A stretch of 64,000 nucleotides of DNA from Bacillota bacterium (GCA_023393115.1 JAEWMS010000024.1:1-64000); one strand, 5' to 3'; shown: positions 32,702 through 41,657, numbered from the stretch's first letter. Numbers and translations are program-made. Notes: generated by a model not told the origin, from the letters alone.

Positions 32702-34183
32702 ATGGGATTACGAACAATACGCCTGAAACTTCATAATCCTGGCGCTGCAAAACGAGATATAATCAACAATGCATTTATTAATTATAATAACGCATATAAT
32801 TACCTTCTTCAAAGAGCATATGCTGAAATAGACACTATTAAAGAGGTATACAGATCCCCCGGAGACACTTACAGCACTATAAGATTATCAAAGTGGGTTG
32901 ACCGTGATATATCGGCATATATAAACAGATTTAACATACAGCCCTTTAAGGATTCTCTGAAGTTAGACTTTGGAATGACTTTAGCAGGCTATTTTGCTCA
33001 GAAAAAAAGCAAGCCTGACTTGTCTTTTCCTGAACTTCGGAAAGAATCCGTAACAATGGAGGAAAGACTTAGACCCATATATTTTTGCAGGCATGATGCA
33101 AAAAGATGCTTCTGCCTTTTATTTGATAAGGAAAACAACAAGTTCTTTGCAAAGCTGTTTCTGATGAATACAGGGTTTAGTAAAAAAAGGGAGAGTTTCA
33201 ATTTTTCCAGAGAACTCACTTGTATTACTAAAGACTTTGAGAGTGTGAAAGCACTTAAAAAGGAAACCTTTATTATAATACCGCTCTCCTTTGGTAAATG
33301 GCAGTTGAGTATGCTGATGCAGGCAGTTGAGAAGCCAGAAATTCTTAGGACAGGCAGGCTGATTTATAGTAATGGAGAATATTATCTTAGTCTCTGTATA
33401 GATTTGCCTGAGGATAATAAAATAGAACCGATTTCTTTCCTGGGTGTGAGCAGAGGTATTGAGAAAGCTGTTAACTATACTATAACCGACAGCAAGGGGC
33501 AGCTGCTTCAAAACGGCTCTATGAGCTTTGACTTTACCGGAAACCCTTCTGAACAAAGTAGGAATATGTTCAAACTTGCCAACAAAATTACTGATTTGGC
33601 TGTAAAAAATAAATCCATGGTAATACTTCAAAATCTTACTGGTAAGGGTGATAAGCTGACCTGCAATGAGGACGGTAAAACAATTAAGCCTGTTTTAGGC
33701 TGCAAGCAGTACAACGAACTTGTGAGAATAATAGATTACAAGCTGCCTCTTAAAGGCCTTCCTGAGCCTGCAAAGGTAAGCTCTGTGGATATTTTTCACA
33801 GATGTAGTATTTGTGGTAGCAACACCCGAAAAAACAGGTTTTCACAAAACAGATTTTTATGTACCACCTGCGGTTTCAGCAGTGATCTGGACAGCCTCGG
33901 CAGCCTGAACCTTGCTACAAAGCTGCTTAAATACAGAAATACGCCCATAAAGCTGAAAGCAAGAAGAACCATGGAAGGTATGTACCTGCAGAACGAACTC
34001 ATGGGGCTGGAATTGTTTGTTCCGAAGTATGAGAACCCTATGGAGAGACTTAAGGAGAAAATAGAAGAAATTTCAGCTTCCATTGATAATTACTGTACCG
34101 ATATGAAGCTTAGCGTAAAGGACGTAAAAGGCATTATTGAGAAATTGAAAAGTAATGATTTTACTAATATTGAGATAGTTTAG
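32702..34183 (+). CDS. TnpB-like (IS605 OrfB) protein with inactivated RuvC site (TldR-like)
   Basis: A 493-residue protein with TnpB architecture. N-terminal wedge/REC-like part (RTIRLKLHN, INYNNAYNYLLQRAY, PFKDSLKLDFGMTLAGYF, SFPELRK), RuvC-I SFLGVSRGIEKAVNYTITD, RuvC-II MVILQNLTG, zinc ribbon CSICG (368-371) and CTTCG (387-390), RuvC-III SSDLDSLGSLNLA, then an extra 80-residue helical tail. In TnpB the RuvC acids sit in GIDLGI, IxxEDL and DxNAA; here they are Ser250, Gln310 and a retained Asp397, so DNA cleavage is not expected. ATG follows GGAGG by four bases. It lies 69 bases after the phosphatase in the same direction. No TnpA or IS ends are seen. Confidence 0.85.
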   Translation: MGLRTIRLKLHNPGAAKRDIINNAFINYNNAYNYLLQRAYAEIDTIKEVYRSPGDTYSTIRLSKWVDRDISAYINRFNIQPFKDSLKLDFGMTLAGYFAQKKSKPDLSFPELRKESVTMEERLRPIYFCRHDAKRCFCLLFDKENNKFFAKLFLMNTGFSKKRESFNFSRELTCITKDFESVKALKKETFIIIPLSFGKWQLSMLMQAVEKPEILRTGRLIYSNGEYYLSLCIDLPEDNKIEPISFLGVSRGIEKAVNYTITDSKGQLLQNGSMSFDFTGNPSEQSRNMFKLANKITDLAVKNKSMVILQNLTGKGDKLTCNEDGKTIKPVLGCKQYNELVRIIDYKLPLKGLPEPAKVSSVDIFHRCSICGSNTRKNRFSQNRFLCTTCGFSSDLDSLGSLNLATKLLKYRNTPIKLKARRTMEGMYLQNELMGLELFVPKYENPMERLKEKIEEISASIDNYCTDMKLSVKDVKGIIEKLKSNDFTNIEIV

Positions 34184-34310
34184 TTTATTGTGCTTTTGCT
34201 GCCGCACATGGCCTACAGAGTGGGCATAAACATATTTTTGATAATATTGTTTAGAAAGTGCAGCTATCTAATCTTTAAAGCCGGCTCAGACAATTGAGCC
34301 GGCTTTATTA
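34184..34310 (+). ncRNA. Candidate structured RNA 3' of the TnpB-like gene
   Basis: After the stop codon: hairpin 34200-34226 (TGCC-G-CAC / GTG-GGCA), hairpin 34228-34252 (AAACATATT / AATATTGTTT with one bulge), a 24-base unpaired stretch 34253-34276, and the terminator. TnpB and TldR guide RNAs start at the 3' end of the gene and end in the guide, so this is the expected place for one. Purely a prediction from position and folding. Confidence 0.35.
34277..34306. terminator. Bidirectional terminator
   Basis: Perfect 12-bp stem AAAGCCGGCTCA / TGAGCCGGCTTT with a 6-base loop between convergent transcription units. Confidence 0.85.
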
Positions 34311-34331
34311 ATGTTCTTAATATTTACGTGA

Positions 34332-36566
34332 TTAAACCTCAACATATGCTTTGTCAGGTAAATTATTATCATCATTTTCCTCATTTTCCTTTGAATCGGA
34401 AAGAAGTTTACCAAGCCTGATCTTTGATACAACTAGATTCAATATCAGGAAGGATAATGCAATAATTCCCAGAACAACGAGATTTTGAGCGAGGTAACTG
34501 TAGTCGATACCTGAGATAACTTCTTTTAGCGCATTTACCGAATATGTCATAGGCATAAACGGATTTAGAACGTTGAAGAAGTCTGGAACAAGCTCCATGG
34601 GGAAGGTTCCGCCGCAGGAGGTCAACTGCAGGATTAGCAGGAGTACAGCAAGAAATTTTCCAACATCTCTGAGCTGAACAAGTAAAAATCTCATTATTGA
34701 AGTGAAACACAGAGATATTACTATACTAACCAGAATAAATAAACCTATGCTTTTTACCTCTAAATGTAGCGCATTTAATATAACAGCATCAAGAACCAAA
34801 GCCTGTGCTATCCCAATAAAGCTATAGCTTGCAAATTTCAGCAGTCCCTTTGATTTACTGGACCGTCTGCGGAATTTTACTTCCGGGTCAAGGTATATTG
34901 CAAAGAACATCAATAGTGCGCCAACCCATAGGGAAAGAGATACGAAGTAAGGGGTAAATGCAGTACCATAGTCAGGAATTCCGTCAACTTTATTTTCACT
35001 TAACTCTATTGGTTGGGCAATATACTCTTTTAAGCCATCGGTATTACTTAATTTGTCATCTGCCTTCAAAAGAGAGGAGGATACTCCTTCACTTGCCTTA
35101 GAAATTCCATTATTCAGTTCACTTATTCCATCATATAGTTTTTTTTCACCATCATAAAGCTTGGTGGAATTTTCACTCAACTGCTTACTTCCTGAGGAAG
35201 CCTTTGAAATGCCCGATGCCAGTGTTGCTGCACCTGATCTGATTGCGGCAGTACCAGCTGAGAGTTCGTTTGCTTTTTCAGAAGCAGTTTTTATACTCTC
35301 GGCAGCAGTCTGTATTCCGCTGTCTATCTGACTGTAGGAGGAACTTAGCTTATTTGCCCCATTTGCCAAAAGGCCAATGTTATTTGTCAATGAGCCCATT
35401 CCTGAGTCCAATTTTCCAGTTCCTTCTGATATAAGCGAAGCCCCTGCTACCAATTGCTTGCCAGAGGTATCAAGAATATTACCAGCTTCTTTTATTTTAT
35501 TAGGAGCATTTTGTGCGGCCTGAAGGGTTTTTAATACAGCTTGAATATTCTGATCTTTCATAGCTTCAGGATGTTCAGCAGTGTATTGAGTTATCAGTTT
35601 AGCGATATCAGTCTGAGCATCTGTGGCTTTGTTAACTGAATCAATATACTGAGTTAATCCTGTTGAAAATGCCTGCATGTTTTGATTATAAGAAGTCATG
35701 CTCTTGTTAAGTTCACCCGATGCTTGTGCAAGCTGGCCTGCTCCGGAATTTAATTTATTCAAGCCATCTTCTACCGTCTGGAGGCCTGATGAAAATTCAG
35801 AGGACCCCTGTGTCAGCTGGGATACCTTTGAGGCTCCCTGTGTAAGGCTCTGATGGAACAGATCTACACCGGCACCAAGCTTATCCACACCAACTTTCAG
35901 ATTGGCTGAGCCTTCGGCAGCCGATTGAAGTCCGTTGTTCAAAGCTTGGACACCATCGTTGAATTTTTGCTGTCCATCCAGTAATTCTCCTGTTTTACTG
36001 TATAGTGTTTCGGAGCCGTCATTGAGTTTTTTTAGACCGTCATCCAATTCTCTAAGAGAGGAGGGAACGTCTTTTATCTGCTCCAGAAGTGTACTTATAA
36101 TTTCTTCTTGTATATTCTGTGACATTTTATCCTTGAATTCCAAGGTAACTCTGCTTAATACCTGACTTGCAAGGTAATTTCTCTTTTCATTGACATTGTA
36201 TACCAAAATACCCTTCAACTTCTCACTGTCTTTCACCGAAGAAATTCTTTCAGAGAAATCTGAGGGTATATAAATCGAAGCATAGTACCTTCTGTTATCT
36301 AAACCTTCTTTAGCATCAGCATCAGTGGTTATCACCCATTTTAGGTTTTTATCTGTTTTCAGATTATCGGTTATTTCATTACCAATATTCTTGCTTTCAC
36401 CATTGATAGTTGCTCCTGAATCCTGGTTTACTATAGCTACCGGAAGTGATTCCAGTTTACTATATGGATCCCAGAAGGCATCAAGGTAAAAAAAGCTATA
36501 TACAAGCGGTATTACTATAACTGCAAAAACCACAGCTATTATTTTATATTTTTTTAGCCTTTGCAT
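34332..36566 (-). CDS. YhgE/Pip-family membrane protein
   Basis: A 744-residue protein of the YhgE/Pip/EsaA type: one N-terminal membrane helix (IIAVVFAVIVIPLVYSFFYL followed by LDAFWDPYSKLESLPVAIVN), a large extracellular domain with heptad-like LNSGAGQLAQASGELNKS repeats (about 190-500), and a C-terminal ABC-2-like membrane domain of five or six helices (from about 545). Related proteins are phage receptors or late type VII secretion components; the domain label is phage infection protein. A MarR gene lies directly upstream in the same direction and is probably its regulator. Confidence 0.9.
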   Translation of the reverse strand: MQRLKKYKIIAVVFAVIVIPLVYSFFYLDAFWDPYSKLESLPVAIVNQDSGATINGESKNIGNEITDNLKTDKNLKWVITTDADAKEGLDNRRYYASIYIPSDFSERISSVKDSEKLKGILVYNVNEKRNYLASQVLSRVTLEFKDKMSQNIQEEIISTLLEQIKDVPSSLRELDDGLKKLNDGSETLYSKTGELLDGQQKFNDGVQALNNGLQSAAEGSANLKVGVDKLGAGVDLFHQSLTQGASKVSQLTQGSSEFSSGLQTVEDGLNKLNSGAGQLAQASGELNKSMTSYNQNMQAFSTGLTQYIDSVNKATDAQTDIAKLITQYTAEHPEAMKDQNIQAVLKTLQAAQNAPNKIKEAGNILDTSGKQLVAGASLISEGTGKLDSGMGSLTNNIGLLANGANKLSSSYSQIDSGIQTAAESIKTASEKANELSAGTAAIRSGAATLASGISKASSGSKQLSENSTKLYDGEKKLYDGISELNNGISKASEGVSSSLLKADDKLSNTDGLKEYIAQPIELSENKVDGIPDYGTAFTPYFVSLSLWVGALLMFFAIYLDPEVKFRRRSSKSKGLLKFASYSFIGIAQALVLDAVILNALHLEVKSIGLFILVSIVISLCFTSIMRFLLVQLRDVGKFLAVLLLILQLTSCGGTFPMELVPDFFNVLNPFMPMTYSVNALKEVISGIDYSYLAQNLVVLGIIALSFLILNLVVSKIRLGKLLSDSKENEENDDNNLPDKAYVEV

Positions 36567-36674
36567 AAATTCTGCCTCCTATTCTGTAAATTATATTTTA
36601 TGGGTTAATACTTCACCTCCCAAAATATTTAAAATTAAAATTATTTGAAATTCAAAATATAATTGCAAAAAAAT

Positions 36675-37136
36675 TTATGGCTTGAAAATATCATCAAAAT
36701 GGGAATTCAAGGTTGAGAGGATTTCAATCAATGCCTTTCTTTCCTCAATATCAAGAATACCAAAAATTTTTTCGGCTAATTTATTTCTTAATTGAACAAT
36801 TGACTCAAACACACTGACCCCTGATTCGGACAGAGAAATAAAAACCTGGCGTCTGTCCTCCTCGTCCCGTTGTCTGATAACATAGCCTTTCTTTATAAGT
36901 CTGTCGATTGTAACAGTTGGAGTACCAAAGGTAACACCTAAAGTATTGGCAATCTCGGACATCTTCTTATTTTCAGAGCCATGTCCAATTACCAGTATGG
37001 TGTTGATCTCAATTACCGTTAGATCCTCCAGGGTCTTACTGAAGAACTTTTTGCTTTCGAGCTTGCTATATTTATCAAAAAGCTTTCTGAAAAGCTGATC
37101 AACAAATAATAACTCGTTTACCGTTTGGGAATCCAT
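36675..37136 (-). CDS. MarR-family regulator
   Basis: A 153-residue winged-helix MarR protein: TVIEINTILVIGHGSENKKM, SEIANTLGVTFGTPTVTIDR (recognition helix) and the wing IRQRDEEDRRQVFISLSESG with the conserved D-x-R-D/R-x motif. It probably represses the YhgE/Pip gene that begins 108 bases downstream; that gap contains the direct repeats TTCAAA-type AT-rich DNA where it may bind. Ligand unknown. Confidence 0.92.
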   Translation of the reverse strand: MDSQTVNELLFVDQLFRKLFDKYSKLESKKFFSKTLEDLTVIEINTILVIGHGSENKKMSEIANTLGVTFGTPTVTIDRLIKKGYVIRQRDEEDRRQVFISLSESGVSVFESIVQLRNKLAEKIFGILDIEERKALIEILSTLNSHFDDIFKP

Positions 37137-37291
37137 CTATTATGACACCTCAATTTACTTTGAATTTCAAACTATTTGATATTACTATAATCCATATGTT
37201 TTAATTTGTAAAGTATATTTCTAAAATTATTATTGTAAGCCAAGTTGCTGGTTGACTGGAGTAAAAAAATTTGATAAACTAATTTAATAGA

Positions 37292-37415
37292 ATTAAAGGG
37301 GAGTAGCTTAGAAGCAATAAAGTCAACAACCGGTTTTTTATAAGACCTGGCTTTATTCTCCAAAGTGGAAAGCAAGACCTTTGAATGTTTTTTGCATTCA
37401 AGGTTTTTTTTTGTA
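37292..37415 (+). promoter_or_regulatory. yybP-ykoY (manganese) riboswitch with terminator
   Basis: Aptamer blocks AAAGGGGAGTAGCTT, AAAGTCAACAACCGG, CCTGGCTTTATTCTCC and AAGCAAGACCTTTG match the yybP-ykoY class. A following hairpin ACCTTTGAATG / CATTCAAGGT with a run of nine T (about 37377-37412) is the expression platform. Mn2+ binding would favour expression of the downstream TerC gene. Confidence 0.92.
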
Positions 37416-37469
37416 AGGGAAAGTTTAATCCTGTGCAAAAAAACCTTAATAAAAAATCAGGAGGCTATA

Positions 37470-38339
37470 ATGTCAACAAAAAGAGCAATAAAATTCGTTT
37501 TACTTTGGATTGGACTTGCTATCCTTTTCAACGCCGGGGTTTGGATTTTTGAAGGTCAGCATAAGGCGTTGGAATTCTTAGGCGGGTATATGATTGAACT
37601 CAGTTTGAGCGTGGATAATCTTTTCCTGTTTCTTATCCTATTTACAGGCTTTGGAATAAAACCACAGCATCAGAGAAGAGTCCTAAACTATGGTATATTT
37701 GGTGCAATTGTTCTCAGACTGATATTTATTCTATTGGGAATAACAATTATCAATAAAATTCACTGGATATTATATGTATTTGGTATAATATTGATAATCA
37801 GCGGAGCAAAGATGATGTTCAGCGGAGATGAGGAAGGGGACCATAAAGACAGTAAGGTATTGAAGCTTTTAAGTAAGATACTGCCGGTCACAGATACGCT
37901 GCATGAAGAAAAGTTCTTTGTAAAAATAAATCATGTACTTCATGCCACCCCACTTTTTGCCATACTTGTACTGATTGAATTTTCCGATATCCTTTTTGCA
38001 ATTGATTCAATACCTGCTATTTTTTCAATTTCTACAGATCCTTTTATTGTTTATACATCAAATATATTCGCAATATTGGGACTCAGAAGCCTTTACTTTG
38101 TATTGGCGGCAATGCAGGAGAAATTCAAGTATGTTAAGTACGGAGTTGCCCTGATATTAATGTTTACGGGAGTTAAGCTGGGAATACTGTTCTTCCATAT
38201 AGAAATACCGATAATTTATTCCTTGCTTACAATTTTCACCATCCTTTTGGGTAGCGTAATTACATCTATCCTTGTAAATAGATATAAGGAAAAGAAAAAG
38301 CTGGAAATTGAAATGGAAAAGGTGCGATATATAAAATAA
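37470..38339 (+). CDS. TerC-family membrane protein (probable Mn2+ exporter)
   Basis: A 289-residue TerC protein with seven or eight helices. Metal-site motifs are ELSLSVDNLFLFLILF (first aspartate-asparagine pair) and LIEFSDILFAIDSIPAIFSI (second acidic pair), together with the central FGIFGAIVLRLIFI-type GxxxA helix. The family exports manganese and can load metal to secreted proteins. The manganese riboswitch in its leader supports this. ATG at 37470 follows TCAGGAGGCTATA. Followed by a strong terminator. Confidence 0.95.
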   Translation: MSTKRAIKFVLLWIGLAILFNAGVWIFEGQHKALEFLGGYMIELSLSVDNLFLFLILFTGFGIKPQHQRRVLNYGIFGAIVLRLIFILLGITIINKIHWILYVFGIILIISGAKMMFSGDEEGDHKDSKVLKLLSKILPVTDTLHEEKFFVKINHVLHATPLFAILVLIEFSDILFAIDSIPAIFSISTDPFIVYTSNIFAILGLRSLYFVLAAMQEKFKYVKYGVALILMFTGVKLGILFFHIEIPIIYSLLTIFTILLGSVITSILVNRYKEKKKLEIEMEKVRYIK

Positions 38340-38387
38340 GTTAATACGGGCCATAGCTATAAGTTAATGCAGGCAATAGCTACAAAA

Positions 38388-38420
38388 AAACTCAGGGGCT
38401 GAAAGAGGCCCCTGAGTTTT
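38388..38420. terminator. Strong terminator
   Basis: AAACTCAGGGGC / GCCCCTGAGTTT with an 8-base loop and T-runs on both strands, between terC and the convergent small gene. Confidence 0.9.
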
Positions 38421-38429
38421 TCGTCTTTT

Positions 38430-38549
38430 TTAGCAATCATGATCCTTGTTTCCGCAGAAGCAGCAGAATAAAATAATGAGGATAATTAATACAAAAATCA
38501 TGTCGTCATCAAAACAGCCGCCACCTTTACCACCGAAAAAACCACCCAT
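38430..38549 (-). CDS. Small Gly/Cys membrane protein (39 residues)
   Basis: A short frame reading MGGFFGGKGGGCFDDDM, then the hydrophobic IFVLIILIILFCCFCG and NKDHDC. It starts with ATG behind GGAGGGAGTGTTTTT on the minus strand and ends just before the terminator shared with terC. Tiny proteins with a glycine head and a single membrane segment ending in cysteines are common in spore formers and often spore-associated. Function unknown; the clear ribosome site and terminator support translation. Confidence 0.75.
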   Translation of the reverse strand: MGGFFGGKGGGCFDDDMIFVLIILIILFCCFCGNKDHDC

Positions 38550-38748
38550 AAAAACACTCCCTCCAAAATATATATTATTAATACATTAAAAGTAGATCAG
38601 GTAAATATTTTGATTGGCTTTGGTTGAAAGCAATATATACCTGACTAATAACATACTATTCAGAACCATTTTTTTTGTTACAAATATAAAATAGCAATAA
38701 TAAATAAAATTAATATAATAAACTAGGAGTTCTTTTCAGGGGTGTTTA

Positions 38749-39168
38749 TTGGTGCGGAGATATAAGAAGAACGCATTGTATAAAAAGGATAAAAGTAATA
38801 AGGATAAAGGTAATGTGGATACTCCTGTAGTTGTAAAGAAAAGAGATATAAAATTTGAACTGAACTTTAAGCAATACATAGGCCAGACGGTTACGGTATT
38901 TGTAAATGCAGGAGGCGAGGTGGGGAAGGGCTTTACTGGTGTTTTGCTGGGTAGCACTAATACATATATAAAACTTCTTATTCTGCCTTCAATGCCTCCG
39001 GCCTGTTCTCTTGGAAATGCCTGCACCTGCAATTCTGACAATATACTTTTCTGTGCGTTATGCCCTTTTAACAAGAAGGCTTCAGCCGGTTCTACTGCAA
39101 TTATACCAATTGATGCCATATCAGCCTTTATACATAACAACTTTAATTCAAGCCGGAACTTTTGTTAG
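38749..39168 (+). CDS. Hypothetical spore-coat-like protein with Sm-like core
   Basis: A 139-residue protein with a basic N-terminus (RRYKKNALYKKDKSNKDKG) and a compact beta core, YIGQTVTVFVNAGGEVGKGF then TGVLLGSTNTYIKLLILPSM, ending in a cysteine-bearing loop (CSLGNACTCNSDNILFCALC) and IPIDAISAFIHNN. The core pattern resembles clostridial spore-coat-associated proteins with an LSm-like beta-barrel. The start is TTG (38749) or GTG (38752) behind CAGGGGTG. Monocistronic. Assignment is by pattern only. Confidence 0.6.
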   Translation: MVRRYKKNALYKKDKSNKDKGNVDTPVVVKKRDIKFELNFKQYIGQTVTVFVNAGGEVGKGFTGVLLGSTNTYIKLLILPSMPPACSLGNACTCNSDNILFCALCPFNKKASAGSTAIIPIDAISAFIHNNFNSSRNFC

Positions 39169-39293
39169 GTGTATTAAACATAATAATATGTGATAAAATT
39201 ACATAGTAGTTAATTGCGTTGATAAATTATTATTCAGTAATTAATTACCATGTGATAATGCATAAATGATACTAAAATAATAAGGCAGGTTAT

Positions 39294-40640
39294 ATGATAT
39301 TTACAAATGAAATAATCTACCCCGACAGTGTCGGTTACATTATTGTAAGACTGAATGAGAATGGATATGAGGCCTTTATTGTGGGAGGTTGTGTCAGGGA
39401 TTCCATTCTGGGTATGACTCCATGTGACTGGGATATTACAACAAATGCCCGGCCAGAGGATATTAAGAGGCTCTTTAACAAGACCTATGATACAGGAATC
39501 CGCCATGGCACTGTGAGTGTAGCAGTAAACGGTGATATTTATGAAGTGACTACCTACAGAATAGATGGTACTTATTCCGATTCACGAAGGCCGGATAATG
39601 TCAGCTTTACAACAAGCCTGAAAGAAGACCTTGCAAGACGTGACTTTACGGTAAATGCTATGGCTTACAATCCAAAAACAGGACTGATAGACTATTTTGA
39701 AGGTCTTAAAGATATTGAACAAAGGACCATAAAAGCTGTAGGCAACCCCGAAGTTCGATTTCTTGAGGATGCCCTCAGAATGTTACGTGCCATAAGGTTT
39801 AGTGCACAGTTGGGGTTCACAATAGAAAAGAGTACCTTTGACGCTATTTCAAAAAATGCAGGCTCTATCAGAAATATTAGTAAAGAGAGAATTAGGGAGG
39901 AAGTAAACAAAATACTGCTTTCCTCGAACCCTTCGTGCTTCAATATGCTCTATACTACCGGTCTGCTTAACAATATAATGCCGGAATTCATACCCTGTTA
40001 TTTTACTGAACAGAATAACCCATACCATATATACAACGTGGCAGAACATATTCTGGTTACTGTCAAAAGTGTACCAAATACTGTGATACTCAGATGGACA
40101 ATGCTTCTCCATGATATTGGCAAGCCCTCCCGGAAGACTACAGATGAAAAGGGAATCGATCATTTCTACGGGCACCCCGAGGTCAGTGTTGAAATGGCTG
40201 ATAGTATTTTAAATAATCTGCGTTTTGACAAGGCTTCGATAAGGAAAATACTTACCTTGATCAAATATCACGATATGGATTTGATTGACACAGAGAGCTC
40301 AGTCAAAAAAGTAATAAACAAGGTTGGAGAAGAGCTTTTTTTAAGTCTTCTGGAGGCACAGAGAGCTGATGCGCTGGGACAGAATCCCGTCTATCTGGAC
40401 AAACGACTAATAACGTTGGATAATATTAAGCATATTTATGAGGAAGTTAAAGAGAAGCATCAGTGTATAAATATTTCTGATTTAGCCATTAACGGAGATG
40501 ACTTAATTTCACTGGGAATGAAACCTGGGAAAGAAATAAGGCAAGTACTCTGTCAACTTTTTGAACAGGTTTTGGAGAAGCCTGATCTGAATGAAAAGGA
40601 GAAACTAATGGAATTGGCCAGACCGTATATTTCTGATTAA
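39294..40640 (+). CDS. cca: CCA tRNA nucleotidyltransferase
   Basis: A 448-residue class II nucleotidyltransferase with a C-terminal HD domain. Signature: AFIVGGCVRDSILGMTPCDW then DITTNARPEDIKRLF (GGxVRD and DxD metal site), TYRIDGTYSDSRRPDNVSF, RRDFTVNAMAYNP and RMLRAIRFSAQLGF. The HD motif is WTMLLHDIGKP. It repairs or adds the CCA end of tRNAs; the HD domain may carry phosphatase activity. Full length. The two tRNA-Gly genes nearby encode CCA already. Confidence 0.96.
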   Translation: MIFTNEIIYPDSVGYIIVRLNENGYEAFIVGGCVRDSILGMTPCDWDITTNARPEDIKRLFNKTYDTGIRHGTVSVAVNGDIYEVTTYRIDGTYSDSRRPDNVSFTTSLKEDLARRDFTVNAMAYNPKTGLIDYFEGLKDIEQRTIKAVGNPEVRFLEDALRMLRAIRFSAQLGFTIEKSTFDAISKNAGSIRNISKERIREEVNKILLSSNPSCFNMLYTTGLLNNIMPEFIPCYFTEQNNPYHIYNVAEHILVTVKSVPNTVILRWTMLLHDIGKPSRKTTDEKGIDHFYGHPEVSVEMADSILNNLRFDKASIRKILTLIKYHDMDLIDTESSVKKVINKVGEELFLSLLEAQRADALGQNPVYLDKRLITLDNIKHIYEEVKEKHQCINISDLAINGDDLISLGMKPGKEIRQVLCQLFEQVLEKPDLNEKEKLMELARPYISD

Positions 40641-40677
40641 TTTGACTTACTTAGTACTACTTGGGGGAGTGTTGATT

Positions 40678-41403
40678 TTGACTGGACTAGGAACCCTGGT
40701 GAACACAGGGGCAGTTATTGCTGGCGGTATTGCGGGTACCATGCTGAGAAAGGGTATACCCGAAAAGTATAAAAAAACGGTGATGCAGGGAATAGGTCTA
40801 TCTGTTTTATTTATCGGAATATCAGGGACCATAAAGGAAATGATTACTATAGTGAACGGAAATAAGCTGGACAGGCAGTTTGTTATGCTTATGATTTTCA
40901 GCCTTGTAATTGGAGGATTGTTGGGGGAATTTCTTAAAATAGAAGAAAGGCTTGAAAACATCGGAAATTGGTTTCAGGCAAAAATTCCTTCCAAGAATGG
41001 CTCCTTTTCAACCGGCTTTGTTACGGCAAGCCTTGTATACTGTGTAGGAGCTATGGCCATAGTGGGAGCCCTGGAAGATGGATTGTCGGGAAATGCGTCA
41101 ACTTTGTTTGCCAAATCTATTCTTGATGGTATTACAGCTGTAATATTTGCTGCCACATTGGGAATAGGTGTGGCGTTCTCGGCAATTCCTGTGCTCGTGT
41201 ATCAGGGGGGAATAACCTTGCTTGCCGGTTTTATCAAGCCATGGCTGAACGATATGGTTATATCTCAGATGTCCCTGGTAGGCGGAATACTCATTTTTGC
41301 AATAGGGATAAATCTTCTGGAGCTCAAGAAAATAAATGTGGGAAATCTGCTTCCTTCAATTTTTATACCAGTCATATACTATATAATTTTGGGGTTGTTC
41401 TGA
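40678..41403 (+). CDS. DUF554-family membrane protein
   Basis: A 241-residue integral membrane protein with about seven helices, recognisable from GLGTLVNTGAVIAGGIAGTM at the start and from the internal CVGAMAIVGALEDGLSGNAS. Family YqgA/YdfK has no established function; a transporter role is commonly assumed. The TTG at 40678 with GGGGGAG upstream gives the usual family N-terminus; the open frame from 40642 would add residues not normally present. 38 bases after cca. Confidence 0.85.
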   Translation: MTGLGTLVNTGAVIAGGIAGTMLRKGIPEKYKKTVMQGIGLSVLFIGISGTIKEMITIVNGNKLDRQFVMLMIFSLVIGGLLGEFLKIEERLENIGNWFQAKIPSKNGSFSTGFVTASLVYCVGAMAIVGALEDGLSGNASTLFAKSILDGITAVIFAATLGIGVAFSAIPVLVYQGGITLLAGFIKPWLNDMVISQMSLVGGILIFAIGINLLELKKINVGNLLPSIFIPVIYYIILGLF

Positions 41404-41450
41404 AGAGGCTTATAAATATATAAAAATAATATTTTTTTTCGGGAAAATGG

Positions 41451-41479
41451 TTGACAAAATGGGTCAACCCCTTTATAAT
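41451..41479 (+). promoter_or_regulatory. tRNA-Gly promoter
   Basis: TTGACA (41451-41456), 17 bases, TATAAT (41474-41479), about 20 bases before the first tRNA. Near-perfect sigma-A promoter. Confidence 0.9.
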
Positions 41480-41499
41480 AACTTTTGCGTGATAGTGAT

Positions 41500-41574
41500 G
41501 CGGGTTTAACTCAGCGGTAGAGTGTCACCTTGCCAAGGTGAAAGTCGAGAGTTCGAATCTCTTAACCCGCTCCA
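41500..41574 (+). tRNA. tRNA-Gly (anticodon GCC), CCA encoded
   Basis: Acceptor GCGGGTT pairs with AACCCGC, D-loop AACTCAGCGGTAGAGT, anticodon stem-loop CACCT-TGCCA-AGGTG containing GCC, T-arm GAGAG-TTCGAAT-CTCTT, discriminator T then CCA. Confidence 0.97.
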
Positions 41575-41581
41575 TACTAAC

Positions 41582-41655
41582 GCGGGTGTAGTTCAATGGT
41601 AGAACATCAGCCTTCCAAGCTGATTGCGTGGGTCCGATTCCCATCACCCGCTCCA
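41582..41655 (+). tRNA. tRNA-Gly (anticodon TCC), CCA encoded
   Basis: Acceptor GCGGGTG pairs with CACCCGC, anticodon stem-loop TCAGC-CTTCCAA-GCTGA containing TCC, T-arm GTGGG-TCCGATT-CCCAT, ends TCCA. Seven bases after the first tRNA; co-transcribed. Confidence 0.97.
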
Positions 41656-41657
41656 AT

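Noticed and set aside
32702..34183. Active IS605/IS607 insertion sequence
   Set aside because: No TnpA, no subterminal hairpin ends and two RuvC catalytic residues are replaced.
24807..34183. Complete Ech or NiFe hydrogenase cluster
   Set aside because: All cluster motifs are [FeFe]-type; no NiFe large-subunit motifs or maturation genes are present.
37172..37438. 88-codon minus frame upstream of terC
   Set aside because: It runs antisense through the manganese riboswitch and has no ribosome site.
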